The notes: generated by a model from the sequence alone, not told the origin. A stretch of 64,000 nt of DNA from Euzebyella marina (GCF_014855515.1 NZ_JACYFK010000002.1:124001-188000), one strand, 5' to 3'; positions 8,838 through 17,411 are shown, counted from the stretch's first letter. Program-made: numbers and translations.

Positions 8838-8911
8838 TAAAGGTAGAAATGTCAGTAGGCTGAATCTATGACATTTATCATCTTTTAAAAGATGGCGTGG
8901 CACAACCTTTG
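8838..8911. promoter_or_regulatory. bidirectional Fnr/Crp-type promoter between usp and the 61-aa gene
   Basis: The palindrome TGAC-ATTT-ATCA occupies 8869-8880 (centre 8874.5). On the plus strand AACCTTTG at 8904-8911 is the -7-like element of the 61-aa gene; on the minus strand TACCTTTA at 8845-8838 is that of usp. In both directions the last -7 base is 36.5 bp from the palindrome centre, placing the site near -41.5 relative to each expected transcription start. This is the geometry of a class II activator site serving two divergent genes. Confidence 0.75.
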
Positions 8912-8965
8912 TCCGGTCAACAATTGGTTGTTTTAAATAGTTTAATCATTAAAATTCATTAGATT

Positions 8966-9151
8966 ATGAAGAATAAACCTGTCAAAGTTTCATTGATTGG
9001 CAAATCGGCCGACAATACCTACCAGATTCAATTTCCTAATCTAAAGGTTCCAGTAAACGTAAATGAAGACCTGTACCGAAGAATGAAACACAGTTCTAGG
9101 TATGAATTTGTCAATTCTGGAATCAACAAGAAGTATAAAAATTATGCTTAA
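8966..9151 (+). CDS. small basic protein of unknown function, predicted low-oxygen induced
   Basis: A 61-residue protein with no signal peptide or membrane segment. It is lysine-rich, with an N-terminal half predicted to form short beta strands (KPVKVSLIGKSADNTYQIQF) and a basic C-terminus (NKKYKNYA). I do not recognise a family. It has its own promoter with a Fnr-type palindrome about 86 bp upstream and lies between usp and the fnr gene, so its expression is probably tied to oxygen limitation. Codon use resembles its neighbours, and the good upstream promoter argues it is real. Confidence 0.75.
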   Translation: MKNKPVKVSLIGKSADNTYQIQFPNLKVPVNVNEDLYRRMKHSSRYEFVNSGINKKYKNYA

Positions 9152-9187
9152 AGTATTGGGGCCGTTTCGGTAATTGTCGGGGCGGCC

Positions 9188-9877
9188 CTAAAAACCTTGT
9201 ACCAGTTCTTGAAGACCCTTTTCGTCGGCAATCTTAATTCGCTTGCCCGATGTTTCTAAATAACCTTTTTTCTTGAATTCTGAAATGATTCGAATACAAG
9301 ATTCAGTGGCCGTTCCTACAACACTTGAGATGTCTTCTCGCGAAAGGGTCAGGGCCAAAAAGCCTTCTTTGTCGACCCCAAAGTTCTGTTGAAGGTATAA
9401 AAAGGCTTCGGCAATTCGTTGCTTTACCGTTTTTTGGCTCATATTCACGATTACGTCATCGGCCTCTTTCAGGTCATGGGCCATATGGCGCAATACCTCA
9501 ACGGCATATTCAGGATTTTTCTGTAACGTATTTAAAATGTTTTCTTTGGGTACAAAGCAGATTTCCATATCGTTGACGGCTACTGCACTTAAATTGGTGT
9601 GTTCGCCGGCAATGACCGAACGCTGACCGATAACCGCACCCTTGGTGGCCAATTTCACTACTTGGTCTTTACCGTTGGTGCTTAGTTTCGAGAGTTTCGA
9701 AACGCCATCGCGAACACAAAACACACCATCCAGTTTTTGTCCCTCTTCAAAAAGAGGTTCCCCTTTTTTTACTTTTTTGAAAACCTTTGCATCAGAAACT
9801 TTTTTAAGTTCCTCTTTGCTCATGGCCCGTAGCGAATTGAATTGCCGTACAATGCAATTTTCACATCTGCTTTCCAT
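9188..9877 (-). CDS. fnr: Crp/Fnr-family transcriptional regulator, probable oxygen sensor
   Basis: A 229-residue regulator with an N-terminal cyclic-nucleotide-binding-like beta-roll (about 25-120), dimerisation helix and C-terminal winged helix. N-terminal Cys5 and Cys8 (CENC) match Cys20 and Cys23 of E. coli Fnr, and Cys107 in DMEICFVP matches Cys122; the position of Fnr Cys29 is Asn14. The recognition helix contains ESCIR, with the Glu and Arg that read the TGA half-site. This suggests an iron-sulfur Fnr with three cysteines plus another ligand. It is divergent from ccoI, and the shared palindrome sits at the activator position for its own promoter as well, implying autoregulation. Specific oxygen sensing is inferred. 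Confidence 0.88.
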   Translation of the reverse strand: MESRCENCIVRQFNSLRAMSKEELKKVSDAKVFKKVKKGEPLFEEGQKLDGVFCVRDGVSKLSKLSTNGKDQVVKLATKGAVIGQRSVIAGEHTNLSAVAVNDMEICFVPKENILNTLQKNPEYAVEVLRHMAHDLKEADDVIVNMSQKTVKQRIAEAFLYLQQNFGVDKEGFLALTLSREDISSVVGTATESCIRIISEFKKKGYLETSGKRIKIADEKGLQELVQGF

Positions 9878-9903
9878 TATTTACTTTTTTATACCTGACC
9901 TTA

Positions 9904-9977
9904 CAAAGGTAACTCCCCTAATTTAGCTAAAACCTGACAAAAATCATATTCCTTCTTTTTTGTTGATCAGAACTTTG
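9904..9977. promoter_or_regulatory. bidirectional Fnr/Crp-type promoter between fnr and ccoI
   Basis: The palindrome TGAC-AAAA-ATCA lies at 9935-9946 (centre 9940.5). On the minus strand TACCTTTG at 9911-9904 is a perfect -7 element for fnr. On the plus strand GAACTTTG ending at 9977 is the -7-like element for ccoI. Each ends exactly 36.5 bp from the palindrome centre. Expected starts lie near 9899 and 9982, giving short leaders of about 22 and 15 nt. Confidence 0.78.
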
Positions 9978-9996
9978 CAGGGTATAAGCAAAGTGT

Positions 9997-12393
9997 ATGA
10001 AAACTGTTGATTGTTACCATTGTGGCAACGACTGTGGTAAATCGTCTCTTCATTACGATGAGAAATGGTTCTGTTGTCATGGGTGTAAGATGGTCTACGA
10101 AATATTTTCTGAGAACGACCTTGGGTATTATTACGAACTTCAGGCGGCTGCCGGTGCCACTCCGTTGGAGCAAGAAGGTAAGTATGACTTTCTAGACCAA
10201 CCGGAAATAGCCGATAAGTTGTTGGAATTCAACGATGGCAACCTACAGATTGTTCAATTGTACATACCTCATATTCATTGCAGCTCATGCATTTGGGTAC
10301 TTGAAAATTTGAATAGACTTCATCAAGGCGTTTCTTCTTGTCAAGTCGACTTTCCCAAGAAATCCGTTAGGGTCACTTTTAACCCAGAAAAATTGAAGTT
10401 GAAGCAATTGGTACAGCTGTTGAACAGAATCGGATACGAACCCCAAATCACTCTGGCCGATATCGAAAAAAGACCTAAGTCAGTCGGTCGAGGTTTGATT
10501 TACAAACTCGGTATTGCCGGTTTTGCATTTGGCAATGTCATGTTCTTGAGTTTCCCCGATTATTTTGATTTAAGTGCGAATAGAGAGGCAGGAGGCGAAT
10601 TTTGGCTTAACGAATACGAATCGCTTTTCAGGTGGATTATGTTCGCGTTCTCTTTGCCGGTAGTATTTTATTCGGCTCGCGATTATTTTACATCTGCCTT
10701 TAAAGGTCTGCGAAGTAGGTTGCTCAATATTGATGTGCCCATCGCTTTGGGAATTCTCGTTCTTTTCATCAGAAGTACCCTTGACATTTCGCTTGATCGG
10801 GGACCAGGTTTTTTTGATTCCCTCACGGGGTTGGTATTTTTTCTTTTGTTGGGGAGGTTTTTTCAGCAGAAAACCTATTCCTTCCTTTCGTTTGAGCGAG
10901 ACTATAAATCGTACTTTCCTATTGCGGTTACAAGGTTGAACGATGCTGAAAACGAAGAAATAGTTCAGGTTTATGATGTGAAGCGTGGCGACCGACTGTT
11001 GATTAGAAATGAGGAATTGATACCTGCGGATGCCATTCTTTTGAAAGGTAACGCCCATATCGATTATAGTTTCGTTACCGGGGAGGCTGAACCGGTCTAT
11101 AAAAAAGTGGGGGAGAAGGTCTTTGCTGGTGGAAAGCAATTAAGCGGAGCCATAGAGGTTGAAATTACAAAGCCCGTATCCCAAAGCTACTTGACCCAGC
11201 TTTGGGGCAATTCTGTATTCGGAAGCGAAAAATCAAGTCGATTTCAAACCCTTACCGATGGCATCGGAAAACGCTTCACCATCGCCGTTCTAGGTATTGC
11301 CTTTCTTGCTTCCCTGTTTTGGTTGGTATATCGACCTGAACTGGCATTAAACGTATTTACGGCGGTATTGATTATCGCTTGCCCGTGTGCCGTAGCCCTA
11401 GCGGCACCTTTCACCTTAGGAAATTTGCTTCGCATTTTTGGTAGAAGAAAATTCTATCTGAAAAATACCCACACGATTGAGCAATTGGCCCAAATCGATA
11501 CAGCTATTTTTGACAAGACCGGAACCATTACTACAGCTGCCAAAACTGTGGCAGCCTACCAAGGTATGCCGCTTACCCCGGAGGAAGAATCTTTGCTCAA
11601 AAGTACCTTGCGTTCTTCGAATCACCCCCTTAGCCGCAGTCTCTATGAAATGTTGTCGCAGCATGATATCATGACCTTAGATGAGTTTGAAGAACATACC
11701 GGAAAGGGAATTTCCGCCCAGGAAGGGGCATCTTCAATGAAAATTGGTTCGGCCCATTATGTAGGTAGAAGTGGAAATGAAGAGGATAATAAGACGTCGG
11801 TACATATTCAATCGAACGATGAGTATAAGGGGCGCTTTGTTTTCAATACCCAATACAGAGACGGTGCTTCAGGGCTGTTTACAGAAATGGCCGATTACAT
11901 GCAGTTGGCCATTCTATCCGGAGATAATGATGGGGAGAAAGCGAGGTTGCAAGAACTATTGCCTTTGACTACACCAATGTTTTTCAATCAAAAACCTGTA
12001 GATAAGCTGCAATTTATTGAAGACCTCCAAAAACATGGAAAAAAAGTTTTGATGGTAGGTGACGGGCTCAACGATGCCGGCGCTTTGGCCCAAGCAAATG
12101 TGGGTTTGGTCATTTCCGAGAATATCAATGTCTTTTCTCCCGCCTGCGATGCCATCTTAGATGCTTCAAAATTCACGAGACTATACGATTATATCAAAGC
12201 TTCCAAAAAGGCCTTGAAGATTATAAAACTCAGCTTTTTGTTGTCTCTCTTCTACAACCTCATCGGACTTTATTTTGCGGTCACAGGCCAACTAGAGCCT
12301 GTCATCGCCGCCATTTTAATGCCTTTAAGTTCTATTAGTATTGTGGCCTTTACCACCATTGCTACCAATATCATCGGGCGCAAGTTGAAATAA
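9997..12393 (+). CDS. ccoI: copper-transporting P-type ATPase of cbb3 oxidase assembly
   Basis: A 798-residue P1B-type ATPase that exports copper for insertion into cbb3 oxidase. The N-terminus has a cysteine-rich metal-binding segment (CYHCGNDC and WFCCHGCKM), followed by a heavy-metal-associated domain with C95-S-S-C98. The transmembrane metal site is C462-P-C464, the phosphorylated Asp is D506 in DKTGT, the P1B signature HP is in SSNHPLS, and the hinge motif is GDGLNDAGAL. Eight membrane helices are expected. The neighbouring ccoS and ccoNO fix the role as CcoI/FixI rather than a general CopA. It is led by the shared Fnr-type promoter. Confidence 0.95.
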   Translation: MKTVDCYHCGNDCGKSSLHYDEKWFCCHGCKMVYEIFSENDLGYYYELQAAAGATPLEQEGKYDFLDQPEIADKLLEFNDGNLQIVQLYIPHIHCSSCIWVLENLNRLHQGVSSCQVDFPKKSVRVTFNPEKLKLKQLVQLLNRIGYEPQITLADIEKRPKSVGRGLIYKLGIAGFAFGNVMFLSFPDYFDLSANREAGGEFWLNEYESLFRWIMFAFSLPVVFYSARDYFTSAFKGLRSRLLNIDVPIALGILVLFIRSTLDISLDRGPGFFDSLTGLVFFLLLGRFFQQKTYSFLSFERDYKSYFPIAVTRLNDAENEEIVQVYDVKRGDRLLIRNEELIPADAILLKGNAHIDYSFVTGEAEPVYKKVGEKVFAGGKQLSGAIEVEITKPVSQSYLTQLWGNSVFGSEKSSRFQTLTDGIGKRFTIAVLGIAFLASLFWLVYRPELALNVFTAVLIIACPCAVALAAPFTLGNLLRIFGRRKFYLKNTHTIEQLAQIDTAIFDKTGTITTAAKTVAAYQGMPLTPEEESLLKSTLRSSNHPLSRSLYEMLSQHDIMTLDEFEEHTGKGISAQEGASSMKIGSAHYVGRSGNEEDNKTSVHIQSNDEYKGRFVFNTQYRDGASGLFTEMADYMQLAILSGDNDGEKARLQELLPLTTPMFFNQKPVDKLQFIEDLQKHGKKVLMVGDGLNDAGALAQANVGLVISENINVFSPACDAILDASKFTRLYDYIKASKKALKIIKLSFLLSLFYNLIGLYFAVTGQLEPVIAAILMPLSSISIVAFTTIATNIIGRKLK

Positions 12394-12403
12394 TTTTAAA
12401 ACC

Positions 12404-12446
12404 TGATGAATATCATATTTAATGGGTTTTACCCACAGTAGTTTTA
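12404..12446 (+). promoter_or_regulatory. Fnr/Crp-type promoter of ccoS-ccoNO operon
   Basis: The palindrome TGAT-GAAT-ATCA is at 12404-12415 (centre 12409.5). TAGTTTTA at 12439-12446 differs from TAnnTTTG by one base and ends 36.5 bp from the palindrome centre, the same spacing as at the other sites. The start would lie near 12451, 14 nt before the ccoS ATG. The oxidase structural genes therefore have a promoter separate from ccoI. Confidence 0.75.
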
Positions 12447-12464
12447 CATCAAATTAAAGAAAGC

Positions 12465-12668
12465 ATGAGTGTCATCTATGTGTTATTGGCCATAAGTATT
12501 ACGGTTGCCATACTATTCTTTTTAGCCTTTATTCTATCGGTTAAAAGTGGGCAGTATGATGACTCATATACGCCCTCGGTGCGAATGCTGTTTGAAGATG
12601 AAGTTGTAAAGCCGGTCTCAAAATCAAAAAGTGAGAAACAAAATAAACCTATCGAACTAAATAAATGA
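12465..12668 (+). CDS. ccoS: cbb3 oxidase assembly protein CcoS
   Basis: A 67-residue protein with one N-terminal membrane helix (MSVIYVLLAISITVAILFFL) followed by SGQYDDSYTPSVRMLFEDE, matching the CcoS family's conserved tail with tyrosines and acidic residues. CcoS is required for incorporation of cofactors into cbb3 oxidase. Its stop overlaps the ccoNO start as ATGA at 12665-12668, so translation is coupled. Confidence 0.92.
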   Translation: MSVIYVLLAISITVAILFFLAFILSVKSGQYDDSYTPSVRMLFEDEVVKPVSKSKSEKQNKPIELNK

Positions 12669-14872
12669 TTATGGAAGTACAGCAATTTTATTATGATAAC
12701 AAGATTGTTAAGAAGTTCCTTTATGCGACCATGGTTTGGGGCATCGTGGGTATGTCGGTTGGTCTCTTATTGGCCTTCATGTTCATGTTCCCCAACCTGA
12801 CGGACGGTATTTCTTGGTTGAGTTTTGGTCGTCTAAGGCCATTACATACCAATGCCGTTATTTTTGCTTTTGTAGGCAATGCTATATTCGCTGGGGTCTA
12901 TTATTCTACCCAGCGTTTGTTAAAGGCCCGAATGTTCAGCGATTTCTTGAGCAATTTTAATTTTTGGGGGTGGCAGGCCATTATTGTGGCAGCAGCCATT
13001 ACCCTACCTTTAGGCTATACTACTTCTAAGGAGTATGCCGAATTAGAATGGCCTATTGATATTGCTATTGCCGTTGTGTGGGTGGCTTTTGGAGCCAACC
13101 TTATAGGTACTTTGTTCAAGAGACGCCAACGCCATTTATATGTTGCCATTTGGTTCTACTTGGCTACATTCGTCACGGTGGCAGTACTACATATTTTTAA
13201 TAGTCTGGAGCTGCCTGTTAGTGCATTAAAAAGTTACTCGGTATATGCCGGGGTTCAAGATGCCTTGGTGCAATGGTGGTATGGCCATAATGCCGTGGCC
13301 TTTTTCTTGACCACACCGTTTTTGGGGCTTATGTACTACTTTATTCCAAAAGCAGCTAATAGGCCTATATACTCATATCGTCTGTCGATAGTACATTTCT
13401 GGTCATTGATCTTTATTTATATATGGGCCGGCCCGCACCACCTTTTGTATTCCTCGCTGCCCGATTGGGCACAGAACCTGGGGGTCGCTTTTTCGGTTAT
13501 GCTTATCGCACCTTCTTGGGGAGGTATGATTAACGGACTTTTGACCTTGCGAGGGGCTTGGGACAAGGTTAGAACCGACCCTGTTTTAAAGTTCATGGTG
13601 GTAGCGATTACCGGATATGGCATGGCCACTTTCGAAGGTCCGATGTTATCCCTTAAAAACGTCAACGCCATTGCTCACTTCAGTGACTGGATTATTGCAC
13701 ACGTACATGTAGGCGCTTTGGCATGGAACGGCTTTCTCACCTTTGGTATGGTGTACTGGTTGGTTCCGAAAATGACCAAGACGCAACTGTATTCAAAAGG
13801 TCTGGCCAACTTTCATTTTTGGATCGGAACCTTAGGTATAGTGCTATACGCCCTGCCTATGTACGTGGCCGGGTTCACCCAAGCTTTGATGTGGAAAGAC
13901 TTTAACCCCGATGGCACCTTGGTTTATGGTAATTTTTTGGAAACCGTAAACGAGATTATGCCCATGTACTGGATGCGAGCCATAGGTGGAAGCTTATACA
14001 TAGTCGGTGCCTGTATAATGATATATAACGTGGTGGTTACCATCAAAAAGGGTAGTAAGGTCGAGGATGAGTTAGCCGAGGCACCTGCTCTTACGAGGGT
14101 GTCTAAACGAAGAACAGCTGGGGAAACCTTACATACCTGGTTGGAACGTAAGCCTATTCAGTTAACCATATTAGCCACTATAGCCATTCTGATTGGTGGC
14201 ATTGTACAGATTGTGCCAACTATTTTGGTGAAATCGAATATTCCGACCATTACGAGTGTAAAACCGTACACTCCATTGGAACTGGAGGGTCGAGATCTTT
14301 ACATACGTGAAGGTTGTGTCGGATGTCACTCTCAAATGATTCGCCCTTTTAGAAGCGAGGTCGAGCGATATGGCGAGTATGCCAAGGCAGGAGAATTTGT
14401 TTATGACCATCCGTTTCTTTGGGGAAGTAAACGTACCGGTCCCGACCTTTTGAGGGTCGGGGGCAAGTATTCCGATAATTGGCACCTCAATCATATGTAC
14501 GACCCCCAAAGTACCTCATCTGGGTCGATTATGCCAGCCTACCAATGGTTGGTGCGAAACGAACATGATCGTAGCGGGGTTCAAGATAAAATGAAGGCCA
14601 TGATTTCACTTGGGGTACCCTATACTGAAGATGATATTAATAATGCCAATTCTTCTATGGAAGCGCAAGCGAAAGGCATTGAAGAAAACCTTTATTCCGA
14701 CCCAGATTTTGCCAAATCATATGAGGCGGATAAAAAGTATGCCAATGACAACGGAGAACCCTTCATTGAAATGAAAGATCGTGAAATAGTAGCCCTTATT
14801 GCCTATTTACAACGATTAGGCACCGACATAAAGGTGAAGGAAACTGAAGAATTACTATCTAAAAACCAATAA
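12665..14872 (+). CDS. ccoNO: cbb3-type cytochrome c oxidase, fused subunits I and II
   Basis: A 735-residue fusion. Residues 1 to about 480 are the CcoN subunit with about 12 membrane helices; conserved stretches include RPLHTNAVIFAF, WYGHNAVAFFLT and IIAHVHVGALAWNG with the histidines for heme b, heme b3 and CuB. Residues about 495-735 are CcoO: one membrane helix, then a periplasmic monoheme cytochrome c domain with C551-V-G-C554-H555. Reduces oxygen to water with high affinity at the inner membrane. The CcoN-CcoO fusion is typical of Bacteroidetes. Start is ATG at 12665 (coupled to ccoS) or the second ATG at 12671; I cannot decide between them. Confidence 0.96.
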   Translation: MIMEVQQFYYDNKIVKKFLYATMVWGIVGMSVGLLLAFMFMFPNLTDGISWLSFGRLRPLHTNAVIFAFVGNAIFAGVYYSTQRLLKARMFSDFLSNFNFWGWQAIIVAAAITLPLGYTTSKEYAELEWPIDIAIAVVWVAFGANLIGTLFKRRQRHLYVAIWFYLATFVTVAVLHIFNSLELPVSALKSYSVYAGVQDALVQWWYGHNAVAFFLTTPFLGLMYYFIPKAANRPIYSYRLSIVHFWSLIFIYIWAGPHHLLYSSLPDWAQNLGVAFSVMLIAPSWGGMINGLLTLRGAWDKVRTDPVLKFMVVAITGYGMATFEGPMLSLKNVNAIAHFSDWIIAHVHVGALAWNGFLTFGMVYWLVPKMTKTQLYSKGLANFHFWIGTLGIVLYALPMYVAGFTQALMWKDFNPDGTLVYGNFLETVNEIMPMYWMRAIGGSLYIVGACIMIYNVVVTIKKGSKVEDELAEAPALTRVSKRRTAGETLHTWLERKPIQLTILATIAILIGGIVQIVPTILVKSNIPTITSVKPYTPLELEGRDLYIREGCVGCHSQMIRPFRSEVERYGEYAKAGEFVYDHPFLWGSKRTGPDLLRVGGKYSDNWHLNHMYDPQSTSSGSIMPAYQWLVRNEHDRSGVQDKMKAMISLGVPYTEDDINNANSSMEAQAKGIEENLYSDPDFAKSYEADKKYANDNGEPFIEMKDREIVALIAYLQRLGTDIKVKETEELLSKNQ

Positions 14873-14874
14873 CC

Positions 14875-15051
14875 ATGTTGAAGTTTGTTAAAGGCCATAT
14901 GGAAAGTATTGAGGGTATTGCCACTTACCCGATGATTTCATTGCTCATATTCTTTGTCTTTTTCGCCTTGCTTTTTTGGTGGGTCTTCACGGCCTCAAAA
15001 AGATACGTACGCGAAATGAGTGAATTACCATTAGATGAAAACAACCAATAA
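14875..15051 (+). CDS. ccoQ: small cbb3 oxidase subunit, CcoQ-like
   Basis: A 58-residue frame beginning 2 bp after the ccoNO stop: MLKFVKGHMESIEGIATYPM, then one membrane helix (ISLLIFFVFFALLFWWVFTA), then a charged tail ending LPLDENNQ. Position between ccoNO and ccoP, single helix and size all fit CcoQ, the small subunit that stabilises the complex. It overlaps in another frame with an upstream ATG sometimes chosen for ccoP, which should therefore start later, at 15062. Confidence 0.88.
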   Translation: MLKFVKGHMESIEGIATYPMISLLIFFVFFALLFWWVFTASKRYVREMSELPLDENNQ

Positions 15052-15061
15052 AAACGGAATT

Positions 15062-15943
15062 ATGAAAAATAATTGGTGGATTAAAATACCGGTTGCCTTC
15101 TTTTTGATTTTGGGTCTCACGGAGTACTTTGTTGATTCTGGTGAAATGCCCGCGTTCTTATCGAACAAGATGGTTCAGGCTTTCTTGGTTTTTGTACTAT
15201 TACTCCTGATAGCCATCGCTTTGATAATCAATGCTATTGAAAATGTAATGTATCAAACACTTTCAGAAGAGGCCAAAGAACGATACCTATTGTCTAAAAA
15301 TACCCAATGGCAGTGGCAATGGGGCAAAAAGACGTATAAAAAGCTTTTGGGCTCAAGGCCGATTGAAGAAGAAAGTGAAATTATTCTCGACCATAATTAT
15401 GATGGTATTCAAGAACTCGATAACAATCTACCACCGTGGTGGGTCTATATGTTCTATGCGACTATCGTCTTCGGTATTATTTATTTGGTCCGCTTTCACA
15501 TTTTTAATGACTATGATCAAGAAGAAGAGTTTTTGACCGAAATGAGTATGGCCGCTAAAGAAGTAGAAGAGTATAAGAAAAACGCCAAAGATTTGGTAGA
15601 TGCCAATACGGTTACCTTATTGACCGATGCCAGTGACCTGAGCGCTGGGAAGGCCATTTTCGAAAGTAATTGTATAGCCTGTCACATGACGGATGGAGGC
15701 GGGGGTATTGGCCCTAACCTGACCGACCGGCACTGGATTCTTGGAGGTGGAATCAAAAATGTCTTTAACACCATTTCTGAAGGGGGTAGAGATGGTAAAG
15801 GTATGATTGCCTGGAAACAGACCCTAAAGCCGGCGGAAATTGCACAAGTGGCCAGTTACGTACTCGGCTTTCAGGGTACGGCCCCCGCTAATCCGAAGGA
15901 TCCTGAAGGCGATATCTGGGATGAACCGGAAAGTGCCGAATAA
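15062..15943 (+). CDS. ccoP: cbb3 oxidase subunit III, monoheme cytochrome c
   Basis: A 293-residue subunit. Two membrane segments lie near the N-terminus (IPVAFFLILGLTEYF and AFLVFVLLLLIAIALIINAI) and a third at PPWWVYMFYATIVFGIIYL, which is the FixP-N signature with LDHNYDGIQELDN before it. A single C-terminal cytochrome c domain has CIACH and the distal methionine in GMIAW. Proteobacterial CcoP carries two hemes; one is usual in Bacteroidetes. An in-frame ATG at 15035 lies inside ccoQ, so I prefer the ATG at 15062, 10 bp after the ccoQ stop. Confidence 0.93.
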   Translation: MKNNWWIKIPVAFFLILGLTEYFVDSGEMPAFLSNKMVQAFLVFVLLLLIAIALIINAIENVMYQTLSEEAKERYLLSKNTQWQWQWGKKTYKKLLGSRPIEEESEIILDHNYDGIQELDNNLPPWWVYMFYATIVFGIIYLVRFHIFNDYDQEEEFLTEMSMAAKEVEEYKKNAKDLVDANTVTLLTDASDLSAGKAIFESNCIACHMTDGGGGIGPNLTDRHWILGGGIKNVFNTISEGGRDGKGMIAWKQTLKPAEIAQVASYVLGFQGTAPANPKDPEGDIWDEPESAE

Positions 15944-15986
15944 TCAAGACTTCAATTATTTTGACCGAAAAGGGTTAGTTAGAACC

Positions 15987-17405
15987 ATGTCTCAAGATCA
16001 AGAACATTTTCGCGATAGTATTGGTACCATCAATGATGAAGGTAAAAGGGCATGGGTATTCCCAAAGAAACCTAGCGGAAAGTTTTACCGATACCGCAAG
16101 TATGTCAGCTATCTGCTACTAACCACATTGGTGGCAGGGCCGTTCTTGAAAATCAATGGTAATCAATTCTTCATGTTCAATGTATTGGAAAGGCGCTTTA
16201 ATATTTTCGGATTTCCGTTTTGGCCCCAAGATTTTCATCTAGTCGTTATTTCAATGATTATCGGGGTCATTTTTGTGGCTCTGTTTACGGTTGCCTACGG
16301 CCGTATTTTCTGTGGATGGATGTGCCCTCAGACTATTTTCATGGAAATGGTCTTTAGAAGAATCGAATATTGGATCGAGGGAGACCGAGGAGCGCAAATA
16401 AAGTTAGACCGTCAACCGTGGAATGCTGAAAAAGTGCAAAAGAGAGTTTTAAAATGGATTCTTTTTTTCATTATCTCCTTTGTGATAGCCAACGTATTCT
16501 TGGCCTATCTAATCGGAAGTGACCGTTTGCTGAGGTATATCTCTGAAGGGCCTTTTGATCATTTGAGCACCATGCTATCCCTCCTAATATTTACAGGTGT
16601 CTTTTACTTTGTTTTCGCTTGGTTTCGCGAGCAGGTCTGCATAATCGCGTGCCCCTATGGGCGTATGCAAGGGGTTCTTCTCGATGAAAAATCGGTAGTG
16701 GTGGCCTATGATCATAAACGTGGTGAGGCTGAAAAAGGGAGAAAGAAATTTAGAAAAAATGAAGATAGAAAGTCTCTAGGTTTTGGTGATTGTATCGATT
16801 GCTTTCAATGTGTTAATGTCTGCCCTACTGGAATTGATATTCGCAACGGTACCCAACTTGAATGTGTGAACTGTACGGCTTGTATTGATGAATGCGATAC
16901 CATTATGGAAAAAGTGAATTTGCCCAAAGGTCTTATTCGCTATGCCAGTGAAGCCAATATTGAAAAAAAAGAAAAGTTCAGGTTTACACCAAGGCTAAAA
17001 GGCTATACGGCGGTATTGACCATTTTAACAGGCATTCTCTTGGGCATGTTGTTCTTGAGAAACGATGTAGAGGCCAACATACTTAGATTGCCAGGTCAGC
17101 TTTACGAGCATAAAGAGAATAATATAATTAGTAATGTCTATACCTATAAACTGGTAAACAAGACGATTGAAGATATCGATAATGTAGGCTTTAAACTAAT
17201 TTCTCATAAAGGAAAAATCAATTTGGTCAGTAATAACAAGTTTACCGTTCCCGCCCAAGATTTGGCCGAAGGTACATTGTTCATTGAAATCGATCAAGCT
17301 GCTATAAAAAGTGATAAGGAAAAAATAAAAATAGGGGTCTATAGTGGTGACCAATTAATAGAAACAACCTCTACCGCCTTTTTAGGCCCTAGAAGTTATA
17401 AATAA
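15987..17405 (+). CDS. ccoG: cbb3 oxidase accessory ferredoxin-like membrane protein
   Basis: A 472-residue membrane protein with about five helices and a cytoplasmic double 4Fe-4S domain (CIDCFQCVNVCPTG and CVNCTACIDECD). The CGWMCPQ motif lies between early helices. CcoG/RdxA-type proteins reduce copper for oxidase assembly. The C-terminal third is a beta-sandwich domain typical of the family. The open frame extends upstream to 15840 through the end of ccoP, but the family N-terminus matches MSQDQEHFRDSIGT at 15987, 43 bp after the ccoP stop. Confidence 0.93.
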   Translation: MSQDQEHFRDSIGTINDEGKRAWVFPKKPSGKFYRYRKYVSYLLLTTLVAGPFLKINGNQFFMFNVLERRFNIFGFPFWPQDFHLVVISMIIGVIFVALFTVAYGRIFCGWMCPQTIFMEMVFRRIEYWIEGDRGAQIKLDRQPWNAEKVQKRVLKWILFFIISFVIANVFLAYLIGSDRLLRYISEGPFDHLSTMLSLLIFTGVFYFVFAWFREQVCIIACPYGRMQGVLLDEKSVVVAYDHKRGEAEKGRKKFRKNEDRKSLGFGDCIDCFQCVNVCPTGIDIRNGTQLECVNCTACIDECDTIMEKVNLPKGLIRYASEANIEKKEKFRFTPRLKGYTAVLTILTGILLGMLFLRNDVEANILRLPGQLYEHKENNIISNVYTYKLVNKTIEDIDNVGFKLISHKGKINLVSNNKFTVPAQDLAEGTLFIEIDQAAIKSDKEKIKIGVYSGDQLIETTSTAFLGPRSYK

Positions 17406-17411
17406 ACAATT

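Noticed and set aside
9325-9926. Plus-strand frames of 83 and 94 codons opposite the fnr gene
   Set aside because: Antisense shadows; the minus-strand Crp/Fnr protein has clear domains and a promoter.
10570-11139. 189-codon minus-strand frame
   Set aside because: Lies wholly within ccoI in the antisense direction; composition is that of a shadow and no promoter or family was seen.
15840-15986. Upstream extension of ccoG through the end of ccoP
   Set aside because: It is out of frame with ccoP coding and adds a sequence with no family similarity; the conserved N-terminus starts at 15987.
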